Shown: positions 35,220 to 46,440 of the stretch, piece by piece
How positions within the stretch are numbered: the first letter of the stretch is position 1
Layout: every line of letters begins with the position of its first letter
Source: Callorhinus ursinus
Taxonomy: Eukaryota > Chordata > Mammalia > Carnivora > Otariidae
Length of the DNA stretch: 64,000 nt
Direction of reading: 5' to 3'
NCBI RefSeq assembly: GCF_003265705.1
Contig: NW_020312966.1
Coordinates: forward strand, 23,028,566 to 23,092,565
The notes under the pieces: generated by a model
Database searches by the model: none
What the model saw: only the letters and a program-made list of their open reading frames with translations
Told to the model about the DNA's origin: nothing
Made by a program: the position numbers and the translations under genes

Positions 35220-35660
35220 ACTGATCCATTCAGCAAGTATTTATTGAGCATCTACTGTGTACCAGAGCAGGGAATGTGATGGCAAACAACAGAGACTAAA
35301 TTCCTCCTCTTGTGTAGCTAACAGTCTGTGGGAGAAGACAAATAAGGAAGGAGGGAAGGAGGGAAGGAAGGAAGGAAGGAAGGAAGGAAGGAAGGAAGGA
35401 AGTTAGGAAGTTTAGAGAGTGATAAATGCTATTAGTAATAGTAAAGTAAAGGGGTAAAGTCTATTTTAATGAGGGTGCCTAAAGAAAAGCTCTCCATAGA
35501 GGCAACCTATGTGACATGACAGAGCCAGCCACACAAAGACAGAGGAAGTGCATCCCATGAAGAAGGAACAGCAAGTGCCAGGGGTCCCAGGTTCACCGGG
35601 TAAGTTTGAAGCGCTCTGAGAAGATCAATATGCCTAATGCATGGTGAGCAAAGGTGCTCT
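35220..35660 (+). repeat. Long ancient repeat, first part
   Basis: AAGTATTTATTGAGCATCTA CTGTGTACCAG is the classic start. Downstream are 'gtgtagctaacagtctgtggg', 'gataaatgctattag', 'agagccagccacacaaagac' and 'ggaacagcaagtgccaggggtc', in the family order. A GGAA microsatellite has expanded inside it. Confidence 0.65.
35344..35402. repeat. (GGAA)n microsatellite
   Basis: Ten uninterrupted GGAA units from 35362, preceded by GGAG/GGAA-interrupted units. Long GGAA arrays are potential ETS-factor binding arrays; nothing here shows that this one is used. Confidence 0.95.
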
Positions 35661-35676
35661 TCAGTACTGACAGTTT

Positions 35677-35837
35677 TTAAATATTTAATTTATGTATTTA
35701 TATGAAGGAGAGAGAGAGCATGAGCAGTGGGGAGAGGGAGAAGCAGGCTCCCCATGAGCAGGGAGCCCAACGCCGGCTCCATCCCACTGGGATCATGACC
35801 TGATCCGAAGGCAGACGTTTAACCACCCAGGTGCCCC
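35677..35837 (-). mobile_element. Can-SINE (SINEC), antisense, shortened
   Basis: The tail is TATTTAATTTATGTATTTAT, followed by a GA-rich body, then GGAGCCCAACGCCGGCTCC and the reversed head TAACCACCCAGGTGCCCC. The segment around the A-box is shortened. The target duplication is TCAGTACTGACAGTTTTTAA (35661-) against TCAGTATTGACATTTTTAA (35838-). Confidence 0.93.
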
Positions 35838-36189
35838 TCAGTATTGACATTTTTAAATGTTTGTTTTGGGTGTATGTAGACTATTATCTATGCTCATCAT
35901 GACTTGAAACTCAGGTTTACTAGTATTACTCAGCAATAGTCAGTCTCTGCTTGCTGTATTATGAACGATTGAGCTCTGGCCCTAAACTCACACACTTTGC
36001 TTAACAAAGCAAAAACCCTGAAATTTGCTAGACGTACCAGTTCAAAGAATCAGTTTAGTGAGCAACTATGAGCATGTCTCTTGGGATATAACTCTTCCTA
36101 AGCAGTTTATGAAAGTAATACCTCTAACCGCATACTATCCCTAAGACTGTTTTTCAAATAATGTGGCCCTTGGTGTCTTATTGAAACAA

Positions 36190-36300
36190 AAACAAAGCGT
36201 GGTTCAGCAGATCTGGGTGGGGCCTGAGAATCTTCATTTCTAAAAAACACCCAGATAATGCCTGTGCTGCTGATCCTTGAGCCATACTTTCAGTAACAAG
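36190..36300 (+). mobile_element. MER5-type hAT-Charlie DNA transposon fragment
   Basis: CTGGGTGGGGCCTGAGAATC TTCATTTCTAA and CCAGATAATGCCTGTGCTGC are core segments of the MER5A/B non-autonomous hAT family. The terminal inverted repeats are eroded. Confidence 0.75.
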
Positions 36301-37439
36301 GCCTTAGAAACCTTCTAATAAACAAAAATTTGTTTTCCAGTGATATTTAAGTACCCATATATTTTTAGTGCCTATCAGAATGACATTTGGCTCTTCACCT
36401 AGCCCTGGTTTTGATAATTAAGTTAAATAACACGTGTACACATAATAAGTGTACAATTATTATTATTTGTATCCAGTGTAAAGTCAACTGCCTCAAATAG
36501 AATTTGAATTACTGATGATGAAACTAGTAAAATCATGGTAAAACACATTCATAAACACACTGGACTTCTCATGACTTTATATACAAAGTGGGATCAGTTA
36601 ACATATGGTGCACTCTCTTTGTGTTCAGCATTATGTTAAACACTGAGAGAAGAGAAACAAGTTTACAGCATAGTCTTTGCCCTCAAGGATCTCCAATACA
36701 GTTGAAAGAGAGAAAAAAAAATTAAAGAGAATATAATTAGCTGCTAATTCTAGTGATGGCACATTAATTACTATAGGGGGTCTGAGGCAAGTGAGGTCAA
36801 GGGGTCTGATGTTGGCTCCCTGTTCTACATCCCACCATGGGCAGGCAGGCCCAAGGAGGGAAGGAGATGGATCCAAGCCACCAATTACCTTGATTTCGCT
36901 ATTCCCGGGCCAATTCACAGGGTACAAGGGCGATGGGCTTCCATCTTTCCCCGTTGTGCTGTTTCCTGCTTGTGGCAATGTCCAGGGAATAGATAAGGCA
37001 ACACAGACATGCAAGTACATGACTTATTGATCATATAGACCTGTCCAAAGACAGTAGAAGGAGCTATAGGGCTGTGTTTCTCCAGTTCTCAAATGTGCAT
37101 GCTTGGAGACACATGCACACACGCATGCATGTACATTTTTAAGATTCTTCATTCTTTTGTTCCTTTTCTGCGTCCACCTGGGTTTCCACTCTAGACTGAT
37201 CTTGAGACACTTTCATATTTCAGTTCGTCTTTTCGTAAAACAAGAGGTTTGATAGCAGAGTCTAGCTTCTTTGGCATCTCGACAGCCCTTCTTTGATGAT
37301 AATGCAAATACTAATTGGTTTCCTTCTAAGTGAGCAAAATGTAATACTCTCAAAATTATGCAAAAGAAAAGCCTGATTTATTTTCATCAATTGGTTGGTT
37401 TAAACTGACCTTTCTTATATACTTTCACTTCCATGGTGA
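36301..37439. other. Unique stretch
   Basis: No gene seen. 36600-36730 may be another scrap of the long ancient repeat ('gccctcaaggatctccaatac'). The 129-codon minus frame at 36631-37020 has no domain. Confidence 0.45.
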
Positions 37440-37470
<31 letters not shown>

Positions 37471-37485
37471 CACACATGCACGTGC
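37440..37485. repeat. (TG)n(CG)n(CA)n tract, strict purine-pyrimidine alternation
   Basis: 46 bases alternate purine and pyrimidine without exception: about 12 TG units, a central CGCGCGC run, then CACACATGCACGTGC. The retained CpGs in the centre make it a strong Z-DNA candidate. Confidence 0.95.
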
Positions 37486-37498
37486 CTGTGTGCATATT

Positions 37499-37795
37499 TA
37501 GAGAAAATTCTGAAAGCAGCTCGGGACAAGAGGTCTGTAACCTACAACGGTAGAAACATTAGATTGGCAACAGCCCTATCCACAGAGACCTGGCAGGCCA
37601 GAAAGGAATGGCATGATATATTCAGAGCACTAAACGAGAAAAATATGCAGCCAAGAATACTATATCCAGCTCGGCTGTCATTGAAAATGGAAGGAGAGAT
37701 AAAAAGCCTCCAGGATAAACAAAAACTAAAAGAATTTGCAAACATGAAACCAGCCCTATAAGAAATATTGAAAGGGATCTTCTAAGCAATGGGAG
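37499..37795 (+). pseudogene. L1 ORF1 C-terminal fragment
   Basis: The + frame carries the L1 ORF1p (RNA-binding chaperone of the L1 particle) C-terminal domain, e.g. RDKRSVTYNGRNIRLAT, ETWQARKEWHDIFRALNEK and QPRILYPARLSLKMEGEIK. It ends KPAL and a stop at 37759-37761, where the family continues with several more residues. Only about 95 codons are present; the N-terminal coiled coil, ORF2, 3' UTR and poly-A are missing. The reading frame is otherwise intact, so the fragment is not very old. Dead and not a gene. Confidence 0.9.
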
Positions 37796-37984
37796 ACTAT
37801 GGACCATGTGTGTATATTTTTAGAAATAAATCTTTTAGAATATGATTTGAAATTCAACATAATCATATATTTTATCAACAATGTTACTGCTCACCATTTT
37901 ACTTTCCAACACCTATAATAGTCAAGAAAGGCTTCAGGAAAGAGAAGAACTTTGACTAAGCCTTAAAAAATAAGAAGACTTCAG

Positions 37985-38127
37985 GGATGCCTGGGCAGCT
38001 CAGTCAGTTGAGTGTCCAACTCTTGGTCTCAGCTCAGGTCTTGATCTCAGGGTCATGAGTTCAAACTCCGCAATGGGCTCCAAACTGGGTACGGAGCCTA
38101 CTTTAGATAGATAGATAGATAGATGAT

Positions 38128-38176
<49 letters not shown>

Positions 38177-38200
38177 CAGATAAAATAATAATAATAAATG
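37985..38200 (+). mobile_element. Can-SINE (SINEC), older form, sense, with GATA expansion
   Basis: Head GGATGCCTGGGCAGCTCAGT, then 'gagtgtccaactcttggtctcagctcagg' (the older CAACTCTTGGT type), then GGAGCCTAC. The normal CT-rich stretch is replaced by a TAGA array and the tail is TAAAATAATAATAATAAAT. Target copies end AGACTTCAG at 37976-37984 and 38201-38209. Confidence 0.92.
38104..38179. repeat. (TAGA)n / GATA microsatellite
   Basis: About 18 tetranucleotide units with one interruption (GATGATATA near 38124). It grew inside the 3' part of a SINE. Likely length-polymorphic. Confidence 0.97.
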
Positions 38201-38209
38201 AGACTTCAG

Positions 38210-39129
38210 AGGACCCAACTGGGGATGGAACTTGTGATAAGTTCCAGGTAAGTGGAAGAGCAGGAGGGCCCAGGTAGTAAAGGACATCTACTTAAAGCAA
38301 ATAGTATATATTGAGATGGAATAAAGAATAGGCTTAATAGAATAAATGAGGCCACATAGGGGAAAAATTTAGACTGAGTCAGGAAAAAAAAATAACCTGA
38401 CTATTTGATTTCAAGGAATGACATGACATAAATAATGTTTATGGAAAAATGAAACCTGAACTTATGGAAACTTAAATTTATTGGGATGATTTAGGCATAA
38501 CATAACTTGGACCCAGACTAGAGTTTAAAATTAGATAAAGGGATGATAAAAAGGAAGGTAATGAATTACTGTACATATAGCTGCTATATGGATGACAGAT
38601 GCCACTTGAGATATCCAGCAACTTCATGGGTACTTCTGGAATACCTTATTTTCAATAATTCTAGAGTGGAATAAGTTAAACTTATGAGTTGCTCAAGTCC
38701 TCACAGACAACTCTTACATGTGTGCATGCCTCTGGGACTGGAATGTAATAAGCATCTTAGTTCTAAAGAATTCAAGACAAATGTGTAGCTTCGGATAGTT
38801 AAAATACCAGATAGCTAGATTCTTTGAAGCATTAATTCAGAATTTGATCTTAATGGATTCTCAGCACCTTTTGACTATACATCCTTCCATCTCCCATTAT
38901 TAGAAGACTCACCTGCAAGAATCTTGATTTTTCTGTGCCCTGTTTAAATATAAGATATTAGCGCTTTAATGAAAGTCTTAGAAATGTGTTTTCAATTCTC
39001 CACTGACCTGCCAAAAGCATATGGTGAATCTAAACTCTTGACACTTCTTACCTTAAACTTTTCATGTAATAATACCAAACCACTTATAATTTACTACATA
39101 CTCTTCTAGACTCTTTCTCCTCCATACAC
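38210..39129. other. Unique stretch
   Basis: No gene and no repeat I can name; AT-rich. Confidence 0.45.
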
Positions 39130-39560
39130 AATATCCTGCTCACCCATTTGCCTAAAATGTCCTTCCCTGTTGACTTTCTTTATGTGTCTAGTTCCTATTG
39201 ATCAACTCATCTTTCCTAAGATAAAAGTTACTCCTATTTTTATCTCTCTATTCTTTACTTCTCTAACTCCTATTGATCAATTCATCTTTAGAATTCATCT
39301 TAGCCCTGACATCCTCTGACCTTCCCTACTGCATTCAGGACTGCAATTAGATGCTGCTCTCTCACATCCATGACTACATGCGTTATGTATTATATATAAT
39401 CTCCATGAAAGCATGTAACCACGATGTATTGCAATGACCTCTTTGTGAGTCTTCTCCACCATGAATTCCTTAAGAGAAAAGATTTTATGTATTCTCAACA
39501 CATATTAGAGTACTTAGAAAACAGTGCTCAATGAAGATTTGCTGATGGAATGCCTGGATG
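39130..39560 (+). repeat. L2 LINE 3' end relic
   Basis: 'ttgcctaaaatgtccttccc', 'ccctgacatcctctgaccttccc', 'ctccatgaaagcatgtaacc' and the end 'agaaaacagtgctcaatgaagatttgctgatggaatg' follow the L2 3' end. The last part is inside the 192-bp tandem duplication. Confidence 0.75.
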
Positions 39561-39839
39561 AGTGTTTGTGTTCAATGCTATTACTAAAATCATTACCATT
39601 GTAAATATGAATAGCAGTCCCATCTAGCCTCTTGAGTCGAAGTTTGGCCACCATGAATTCCTTAAGGGAAAAGATTTTATGTATTCTCAACACATATTAG
39701 AGTACTTAGAAAACAGTGCTCAATGAAGATTTGCTGATGGAATGCCTGGATGAGTGTTTGTGTTCATTGCTATTACTAAAATCATTACCATTGTAAATAT
39801 GAATAGCAGTCCCATCTAGCCTCTTGAGTCCAAGTTTGG
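39456..39839. repeat. 192-bp tandem duplication (two copies)
   Basis: Copy 1 is 39456-39647 and copy 2 is 39648-39839, head to tail with no spacer. Both run from CCACCATGAATTCCTTAAG to AAGTTTGG. I count 3 substitutions and no indel, about 98.4% identity. The first part is the end of an L2; the rest is unique. Confidence 0.98.
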
Positions 39840-40094
39840 AACTCCAATCTCATAGAGAAATTTCCATAATTCCTATCACATTCTGAAACTGTGAAGTTCT
39901 AGCAGAAGCTCCATTTTCAGGGATTTGGGAAACAACTATGTAGCATAGAGAGCAAAGCATGAATTTTTCCCCAAGAAAAACTTTTCAATAAAATCTAAGA
40001 CAGAAATCAATCTTCAAGAATAATTTCAGAAAAACTGGCAACTCTAGATAAATCCCTAAAGCATCAACATACATTTCTGAAGCTACCAGAGATG

Positions 40095-40365
40095 CAGTAC
40101 ACTGCAGTGGTTTAAGATTCAGACTCCCTTACATTCTAAGATTCTGTCCAAAAATTGGACTATCTTGATTAGAATTCTCATTTGGATAATCAATAACTGA
40201 ATAAAACCACCAACAAGTAACTTTTCTGTGTCTCAGTTTTCTCCTCTCTAAGATGGAAGTAATAATAATACCTAGCTCCTGGAATTGTTACAATTCATTG
40301 TGTTACTGTCTATTCAAAGCATTTAGAATATCACCTAAGAGTTATCATTCAGTCAATGTTTTGGG
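40095..40365 (+). repeat. MIR SINE relic
   Basis: Sense MIR: 'tgcagtggtttaagattcagactccc', 'gtgtctcagttttctcctctctaagatgg', 'taataataatacctagctcctggaattgtt', ending 'gagttatcattcagtcaatg'. Well preserved order. Confidence 0.8.
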
Positions 40366-40869
40366 AAGACATGGTGGTGGTGATGCTAGTATACTATTCT
40401 TAGTGTTGTTAAAAGTATATATATAAAAAAAAAAAAAACCCAGCAACTAGGAAAAGCAGACTATGCCTGGAGATCCAGGGTAAAAAAGAACTGAAGTTAA
40501 ATTCACTGACTTTCAATTAAGATTCTTGAGACTCTATTTTAACAGGTTATTGATGCTTACTGCTATTGATTATCTTGTTACATAGGTAAATGTGAAACAA
40601 GAGAGAAGCAAACGTCATATATTGCCTAAAAGGAATGAAATTTTAATGTATCCAAAGGCTATAAAAGACAGCAAAAATATATAATCACAGTCCTAAATGC
40701 TAGGAATCATTTTCAAATTTTGAAGCCAGAAGAAGAGCAATATCATGAATCAATGAGCTCTCATAGTGTACAAAGTGTTGTAGTAAGTTGTAAGTGGGAT
40801 ATTTGAAATGATTGTGAAACAGGAGAATAGTAGTAGAAGTAATGAACAAAACATAAACAATAAAATTTC

Positions 40870-41130
40870 CCCAGGACTTGCCTTTCTGACCTTTCTCTGC
40901 ATCACCAAAAGGCCTGTTCTCCACCTGGCCTTGGTATGCTGAAAACTGCTTATAATTTAGTCCAACATTTCTCAGATATGTCATGCTCACATTGCCCTCC
41001 ACTCTACCTACAGCATGTGTAGTCGGGGGCCCATGCTGACTATGCCAAATTCCTTTAACAAATGTTACTCTCCATAAGGTCAAAGACCTTGTCTTTATTT
41101 GCTTTGCATCCTCAGCTACTCTAAAGATTA
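40870..41130 (+). repeat. L2 LINE 3' end relic
   Basis: 'ccaggacttgcctttctgacc', 'tcaaagaccttgtctttatttgctttgcatcctcagc' resemble the L2 'agggactgtgtcttattcatctttgtatccccagc' end. A 127-codon frame on the minus strand over this stretch is incidental. Confidence 0.5.
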
Positions 41131-41389
41131 AAAAACTGTGTTTGCACTTCTAGTTTTCCCACTTAGAACTACACTTCACACCACTTTTTAATACATTTTG
41201 ATGGATTTTGTTTAATTCTTTTGTGCTACTGTCAAGTATTTATTGGCAAGGTACATTGATCTTTGTGCCACAAATCATGGTCTCTTCCTATGAGGCTCTT
41301 AAAATAATTAAAAAGACAGAAGGTGTGTGCACAAGAACATTTTGGATGTTCACATAAAAATTCTAATTATATGACGGTCATTTAGTAAG

Positions 41390-41620
41390 TCATTTATTTA
41401 TCCAATAAAATTTTAGAAAATACTAACCAGGCACTGTGAGATCTGAGAATAAAAAATGACAGGAAGGATTCCTGTCTTCAGAGAACTTACCTGTTAGTGA
41501 GAGATAAAAATGATGAAACGAGAAATTTGCATAAAACATGAGAAGTGTCACAATAGGGAAAACACGGTGTGCTAAGAGGACACATGGAAGGCACTACTAA
41601 CCAAAGCCATAGGTTCAAGG
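41390..41620 (+). repeat. Fragment of the long ancient repeat
   Basis: 'actaaccaggcactgtgagatctgag' then 'ttcctgtcttcagagaacttacctgttagtgag' and 'acacggtgtgctaagagg' follow the start of the repeat at 12720 and 35220. Confidence 0.5.
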
Positions 41621-41644
41621 GCAAATCCTGTGTGCTGCATGTGT

Positions 41645-41960
41645 CAGAGACCTAAGGGAATAGTGATGTAAACAAGATAGAAATGTATTTCACTCTCATG
41701 TGAATATCTGAAGATACATAGTTGCACAGCAATGTTTTCTGCATCCACTGGGGAGCGAGGCTTCCTTCTTACCGCCATACTCCACTCAGCACACTACCTC
41801 CAGAGCCAAGACGGCTGCCTCGGGTGTAGGAATTCTATGCACTCCAGCCAATGGGAAGGATGCAGGGAATAGAATGTGCTTTCTTCAAGTGACACAGTTA
41901 TATCCCACTGGGCAGTAACATGATCCCACCTAGCTCCAAGGGAGCTCCACCTCCTTTAGC
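41645..41960. repeat. Ancient interspersed repeat, family unresolved
   Basis: 'gaaatgtatttcactctcatgtg', 'ccagccaatgggaaggatgcaggg' and 'tgacacagttatatcccactgg' remind me of a common old mammalian repeat, but I cannot name it. Confidence 0.35.
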
Positions 41961-42249
41961 TATTCATTTATTTATATCAGTATATATGATATAATAATAA
42001 TTTTGATATATAATTATAATTATAATATAAAGATATCTATACAAACAGAGGCCTGGACATGAGGTTGCAGCTTGTGTGTGACTAGCTAAATAAATGAGGG
42101 AAAATAGACAAGTCTCCCATGCAGAACAATTCCAAATCATTTATAGAGGCACTCTGCCCTTAAGGAGTTGGAGCTGAATCCTCCACTCCTTACGTGTGGC
42201 TGTGCATAGTGACTTCCTTCCAAAGAGTACAGTATGGGAAGGGGGGGGA

Positions 42250-42815
42250 AAAGAGTAAATTTACACTCGAGAAACTCAGCATACACAACCTCAGCCAGGT
42301 GACTAAGGTTAGTATCAAGATTATTAAGTCATGTTGATAGTATATACCCTTGATATGATATGGTGAGAATGACATTTCATCTCCATGTTCTTCCTCTAAA
42401 AACTCATAAACATCACCCATTCTAATCATGAGGGAAACAACAGACAAATTCCAATTGAAGGACTTTTTGCAAAAACCTGACCAATTCTCCTCAAAACTGT
42501 CAAGGTTATAAAAACATGGAAAAACTGAGAAAGAGTTTACTAAGGATGCACAATGTAATGTGGTATCCCAGACAGGTTCCTGATACACAAAAAGGATAGT
42601 AGGTGAAAACTAAGGAAATCTGAATAGAGTATGGCCTCTATCCAGCAAGAATGTATCAATATAGCTTCATTAATTGTGACAGATGTGCCATATTTGTAAG
42701 ATATTAATAATAAATAAAACAGTATAGAGTATACGAGAACTCTGTACCATCTTTTCAATTTTATGTAAATTTAAAATGATTTTTAAATGAAAAATTTATT
42801 TTAAAACAGATAACA
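42250..42815 (+). mobile_element. Old L1M-type 3' end, sense
   Basis: Long ordered match to an old non-coding 3' end: TTGATAGTATATACCCTTGA, AAATTCCAATTGAAGGACTT, CTCAAAACTGTCAAGGTTAT, AATGTAATGTGGTATCCCAG, GAAAACTAAGGAAATCTGAA, CATTAATTGTGACAGATGTG and 'gagaactctgtaccatctttt', with an AAAATAAA-like end. I assign it to L1M by memory of these segments; the exact subfamily is uncertain. Confidence 0.65.
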
Positions 42816-45539
42816 GCCCTAAATAAAGTACTACTGAAAAATAATTTAAATATTTAGACCACTAAAAGTGAAATAACTTTGATTTTTTTGTATATCCCTG
42901 GCTTCTGTTAAAAACTCAAAAATGTTCATGATGGTTTCCATAATAAATATTTATTATTTTATTAAATTCTATTAAGAAGCTATTGCATTAATAAATACAG
43001 TTAACAATGACAGCAGTGATATAACCTTGAAGATAATTAGAGAAATTTGGCCAAATTACCCAAAGGTTTAGGATTGGCTTCATGAACAGTTATGTGTGAA
43101 GCTTGCCACATGCTGTGTAATGGTTTCTATTATCACTGGTTGAGGTGTGAGTGTTCATATAATCATAATGTGATATTTTATTACAGCCCATAATGGAAAC
43201 AGATTTTTTTTATAATTGAACCTTTTGTGTGTGAGAGAATCTTGTATAGCAGAGGAACTGAAGATTTCAAGAACACAAAGTTCAGTAAAAGATTTTACAA
43301 GAGACCACACATTTAAAATATTGAAAGGGAACATGCTAACTGGGAAAATGAATTGCCAACCAGTTTTCTCTCCTGCTGGTCTCATAGGAGATACAGCAAG
43401 CTGAGAAAATCCGGTTGTACTCTTGCCAAAGAATCTCATATGTCAGAGAAAAGATGCTCTGTAGGATTCTGTTTCTGTGAGATATCAAAATAGATTTTCC
43501 TTAAAGCATGCGTGTATATATGCAATATAACGGGGCAAATGTTAAAATGAAAGCATAAACTCAGAACACTTTTGTCTCCAGAATTAATTAATTAATTAAT
43601 TAACTTATTTATGTAATAGGGATATTGGCCCTAAAAATAAAATACTCCCACCCAAAAATGTGAAATCAAGACTTTAGCACATCTGCTCTAACAAGATTTA
43701 TATCTGCTCTTCATTGTATGCCAGACAAATATCCAAACTTTCACACAAATCTGAATATAAGACCATTTAAAATATGAGTATTCCTATTGGACAACTTACC
43801 TTCCCCACTGGAGATATTAGTTTAAAGATTCAAAATTCTTCAAAGGAATCTATATACCTAAATAATTTTTTGTAAAGCTAAATTTGAATTCAATTATGAT
43901 CTGACATATTGGCAGTGATGGAAAGGATGCAGATGCACAGGAATCCCCTATGCAGAGGTATTAAGTGCAAACCTTGGATTGGATAGCATCATGAAAACCA
44001 TAGCTATAAGAAAACCAAGCACAGATCTTTAGGAAAATCCATCTTTAAATGACAGGAGGTAAAAAAAAATAAATAAATAAAATAACAGAAAAGTAGAAAG
44101 AGCAATAACTTTGAGAGTGGGATGGAGAATCAAAATGTAAAGCTCAGTGCCACTATTTCTTGAGTATGAACATTAACCCTTTGACACTATTTGCTCAACT
44201 GTGAACAAAGGAAATTAATTCTTATTTCACCAGCTCAAAGAAAATATTAATGTAATTCAAGTAAAGGGCTTAGCTCAGTTCATTGTGCAAAGTGAACACT
44301 GAATAATAGGTGTTAGTTTCCTTCCTGATGAACACTTACTTCTTTAAAAAGGAAAGTGAATCATGGAAACCAATAAAGAAATTTTTTTAAGTCATTGAAT
44401 CACAGTAGAACTCAGGAAAACAACAATGATCCTATAAGAAAGGCATGATATTTCCACGGTGCACTTTATGCAGGACCGACATTACTCATGGCCAACAAAT
44501 TCTGACTATATTCTGATTTTCTCAGAGCTAGCTTTGACCTCACCAAATGAAAATCATGTTTAATGAGGATGGTGTGCTTGTAAGCAGAGCAAAGATATTA
44601 TACCTCAAATTCAGAAATTCTTCAGAGTAGCATCTTTGTTGCCAGTTTCTCCTGGCCGTTCTGTTGGTCCCATTTGAAAATATTCATCCAAAACTAAAAC
44701 CAAGTTGACAAAATTTAGAAAATCCAAATATATTAAAAAGAATCAAACTACAGGAACTGGAAAAGAAGTTAAGTAACACAATATGTCTCTGTAAAAGATG
44801 TAAAATCTCAGTTGCTCTTGGATTTGTTAAACGCCTGTTTTCCTTTTAAAATACTTTAGGGAATAGGCAAAACCCAAAAGGTGTTTTACTAAGCACTTTT
44901 TCTGTTCATGTAGAAATGTCCCAGAGGAAATTTAATCTCCATGTTTCTGATACTTTCACACTTAACATCAAAGAATAGTTTTGTAAGAGTTATTTGATAT
45001 ATTAAGAGGCTTTTTGAGTTTTTTTTCCAAGGCTTTCAAATTGTTTTTCTTGGACTAAATGCAGTCACATATAACCAGGGGGAAACTAATTCATACGCCA
45101 CTAAGTTCAAATTTAGTTCAAAATTCTGATGCCAAATTATCAAAACAAAACAAAACAAAACCCTTTCCTGGTTAAGAAAATAATAACACTTCCTCCATTA
45201 TAACATTTCAGCCAAACATCCCCACTTTATAGCAGACACCTATAAAATTCTTTATTACTACACTAATTTCATATATATCAATACAGAAAGAGGTAACTCC
45301 TTATATAAAGGAAATGAGAAGTTTGCATGTTCTGATATATTGTTCTCACAAACTAAAGATGGATGAATGACTTCACACAATTTTGTGGGGAGTTCAAAGA
45401 GTGAATGGATGAGAATGGGAAGTCGTAGTCTTAGCTGGTTAAGTATCTGAAAGTTGCTCAAGTTCTCTCTACCAAGAGCAAAATGATTTATTCCCCATTT
45501 AAAAAAAATCATTATAGTCTTGGACTTTTCTAATTGTCA
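42816..45539. other. Repeat-poor AT-rich stretch
   Basis: About 2.7 kb with no retroelement I can recognise. Only simple sequence stands out: (AATT)n at 43581-43604, an A/AAAT tract near 44060-44090 and (AAAAC)n at 45143-45162. No gene. Confidence 0.5.
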
Positions 45540-46440
45540 GCCCAAAAATATCTAGACACCATCATCTGCTGTCTGGACTACAAAAATAACCTACTATTTG
45601 ATCTCCACAATTTCTATTCCCTCTGTTCAGTCTATGTTTCATCAAGGAACTGGCTCTCATATCTACCCAAACCTTCAGGCCATTCTTCATAGAACAGCCG
45701 GCATTATTTCCTTACAGTTAAAACTCGATTATACCTCTGATGTGCTTGAAGACAATCGGCAGCTGTTACATATTTTGTGTCTTCCCCAAAATTCGTATGT
45801 CGAAGCCTCATCTGTAAAGTGATGATATGTGGAGGTGCGGTTTTGGGGAGGTGATTAGGTCATAAAGGTAGAGCCCTCATGAATGAAATTACTGTCTTTA
45901 CAAAAGACACGCAGGGAGCTTTCATCATCCCTTCTATCGTGAGGACAGAGAGAAGACCGGTGTCTATGAACCAGGAAGCCAGTCCTCACCAGACACTAAG
46001 TCTGCAGGTGCCTTGGTCTTGGACTCTCCAGCCTCCACGACTGTAAGGAGTAAATTTCTGTTGATTATAAACCACCCAGTCTGTGGCATTCTGTTACAGC
46101 ATCCTGAATAGATTAAGACAGTGACCATTTTCCAAGAAAAATGAAACAAACACTGAATGCCCTGTAAATATGGCCTCTCACTCTATCTACTACTACCAAT
46201 CCTGAGCCTTGCTGACCTTCTCTGAGACCAACCATGAGGAAAGCTAATGTCAGAAACAGTGTCTTTGCATATGCTTTCCCCTCTGCCTGGACTGTGCCCA
46301 CCCACCCTTTTGGCCCAATAACCTCTACTTATTATTTGTGTTTTCATACCAATCCTTGCCGTGGAGAAGCCTTCTCTCACCCTCATGCATTCTGCTTTAC
46401 ACTCACTGAACATCTTTTAATAATACTTCTAAAAAAATTG
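45540..46440 (+). repeat. L2 LINE 3' end, split by an LTR
   Basis: The left part (45540-45763) and right part (46121-46440) together follow L2. 'tttgcatatgctttcccctctgcctggac' and 'gtggagaagccttctctcaccctc' are classic L2 segments. The LTR at 45764-46120 interrupts it. Confidence 0.65.
45764..46120 (+). mobile_element. MaLR (MLT1/MST-type) solo LTR, sense
   Basis: Starts TGTTACATATTTTGTGTCTT CCCC, passes through AAAATTCGTATGTCGAAGCC, 'gggaggtgattaggtcataa', 'ccagcctccacgactgtaaggag' and ACCACCCAGTCTGTGGCATT, and ends GATTAAGACA. This is the full order of a MaLR LTR. I found no clear 5-bp target duplication, which is not unusual at this age. Confidence 0.85.

Noticed and set aside
38104..38179. 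Regularly spaced repeats as a possible CRISPR array
   Set aside because: It is a tetranucleotide microsatellite in a mammalian SINE; there are no spacers and no cas genes.
39456..39839. Tandem duplication as a possible satellite array
   Set aside because: Only two copies, made of L2 plus unique sequence.
42190..42588. 132-codon frame on the minus strand
   Set aside because: Runs antisense through an old L1M-type 3' end; incidental.
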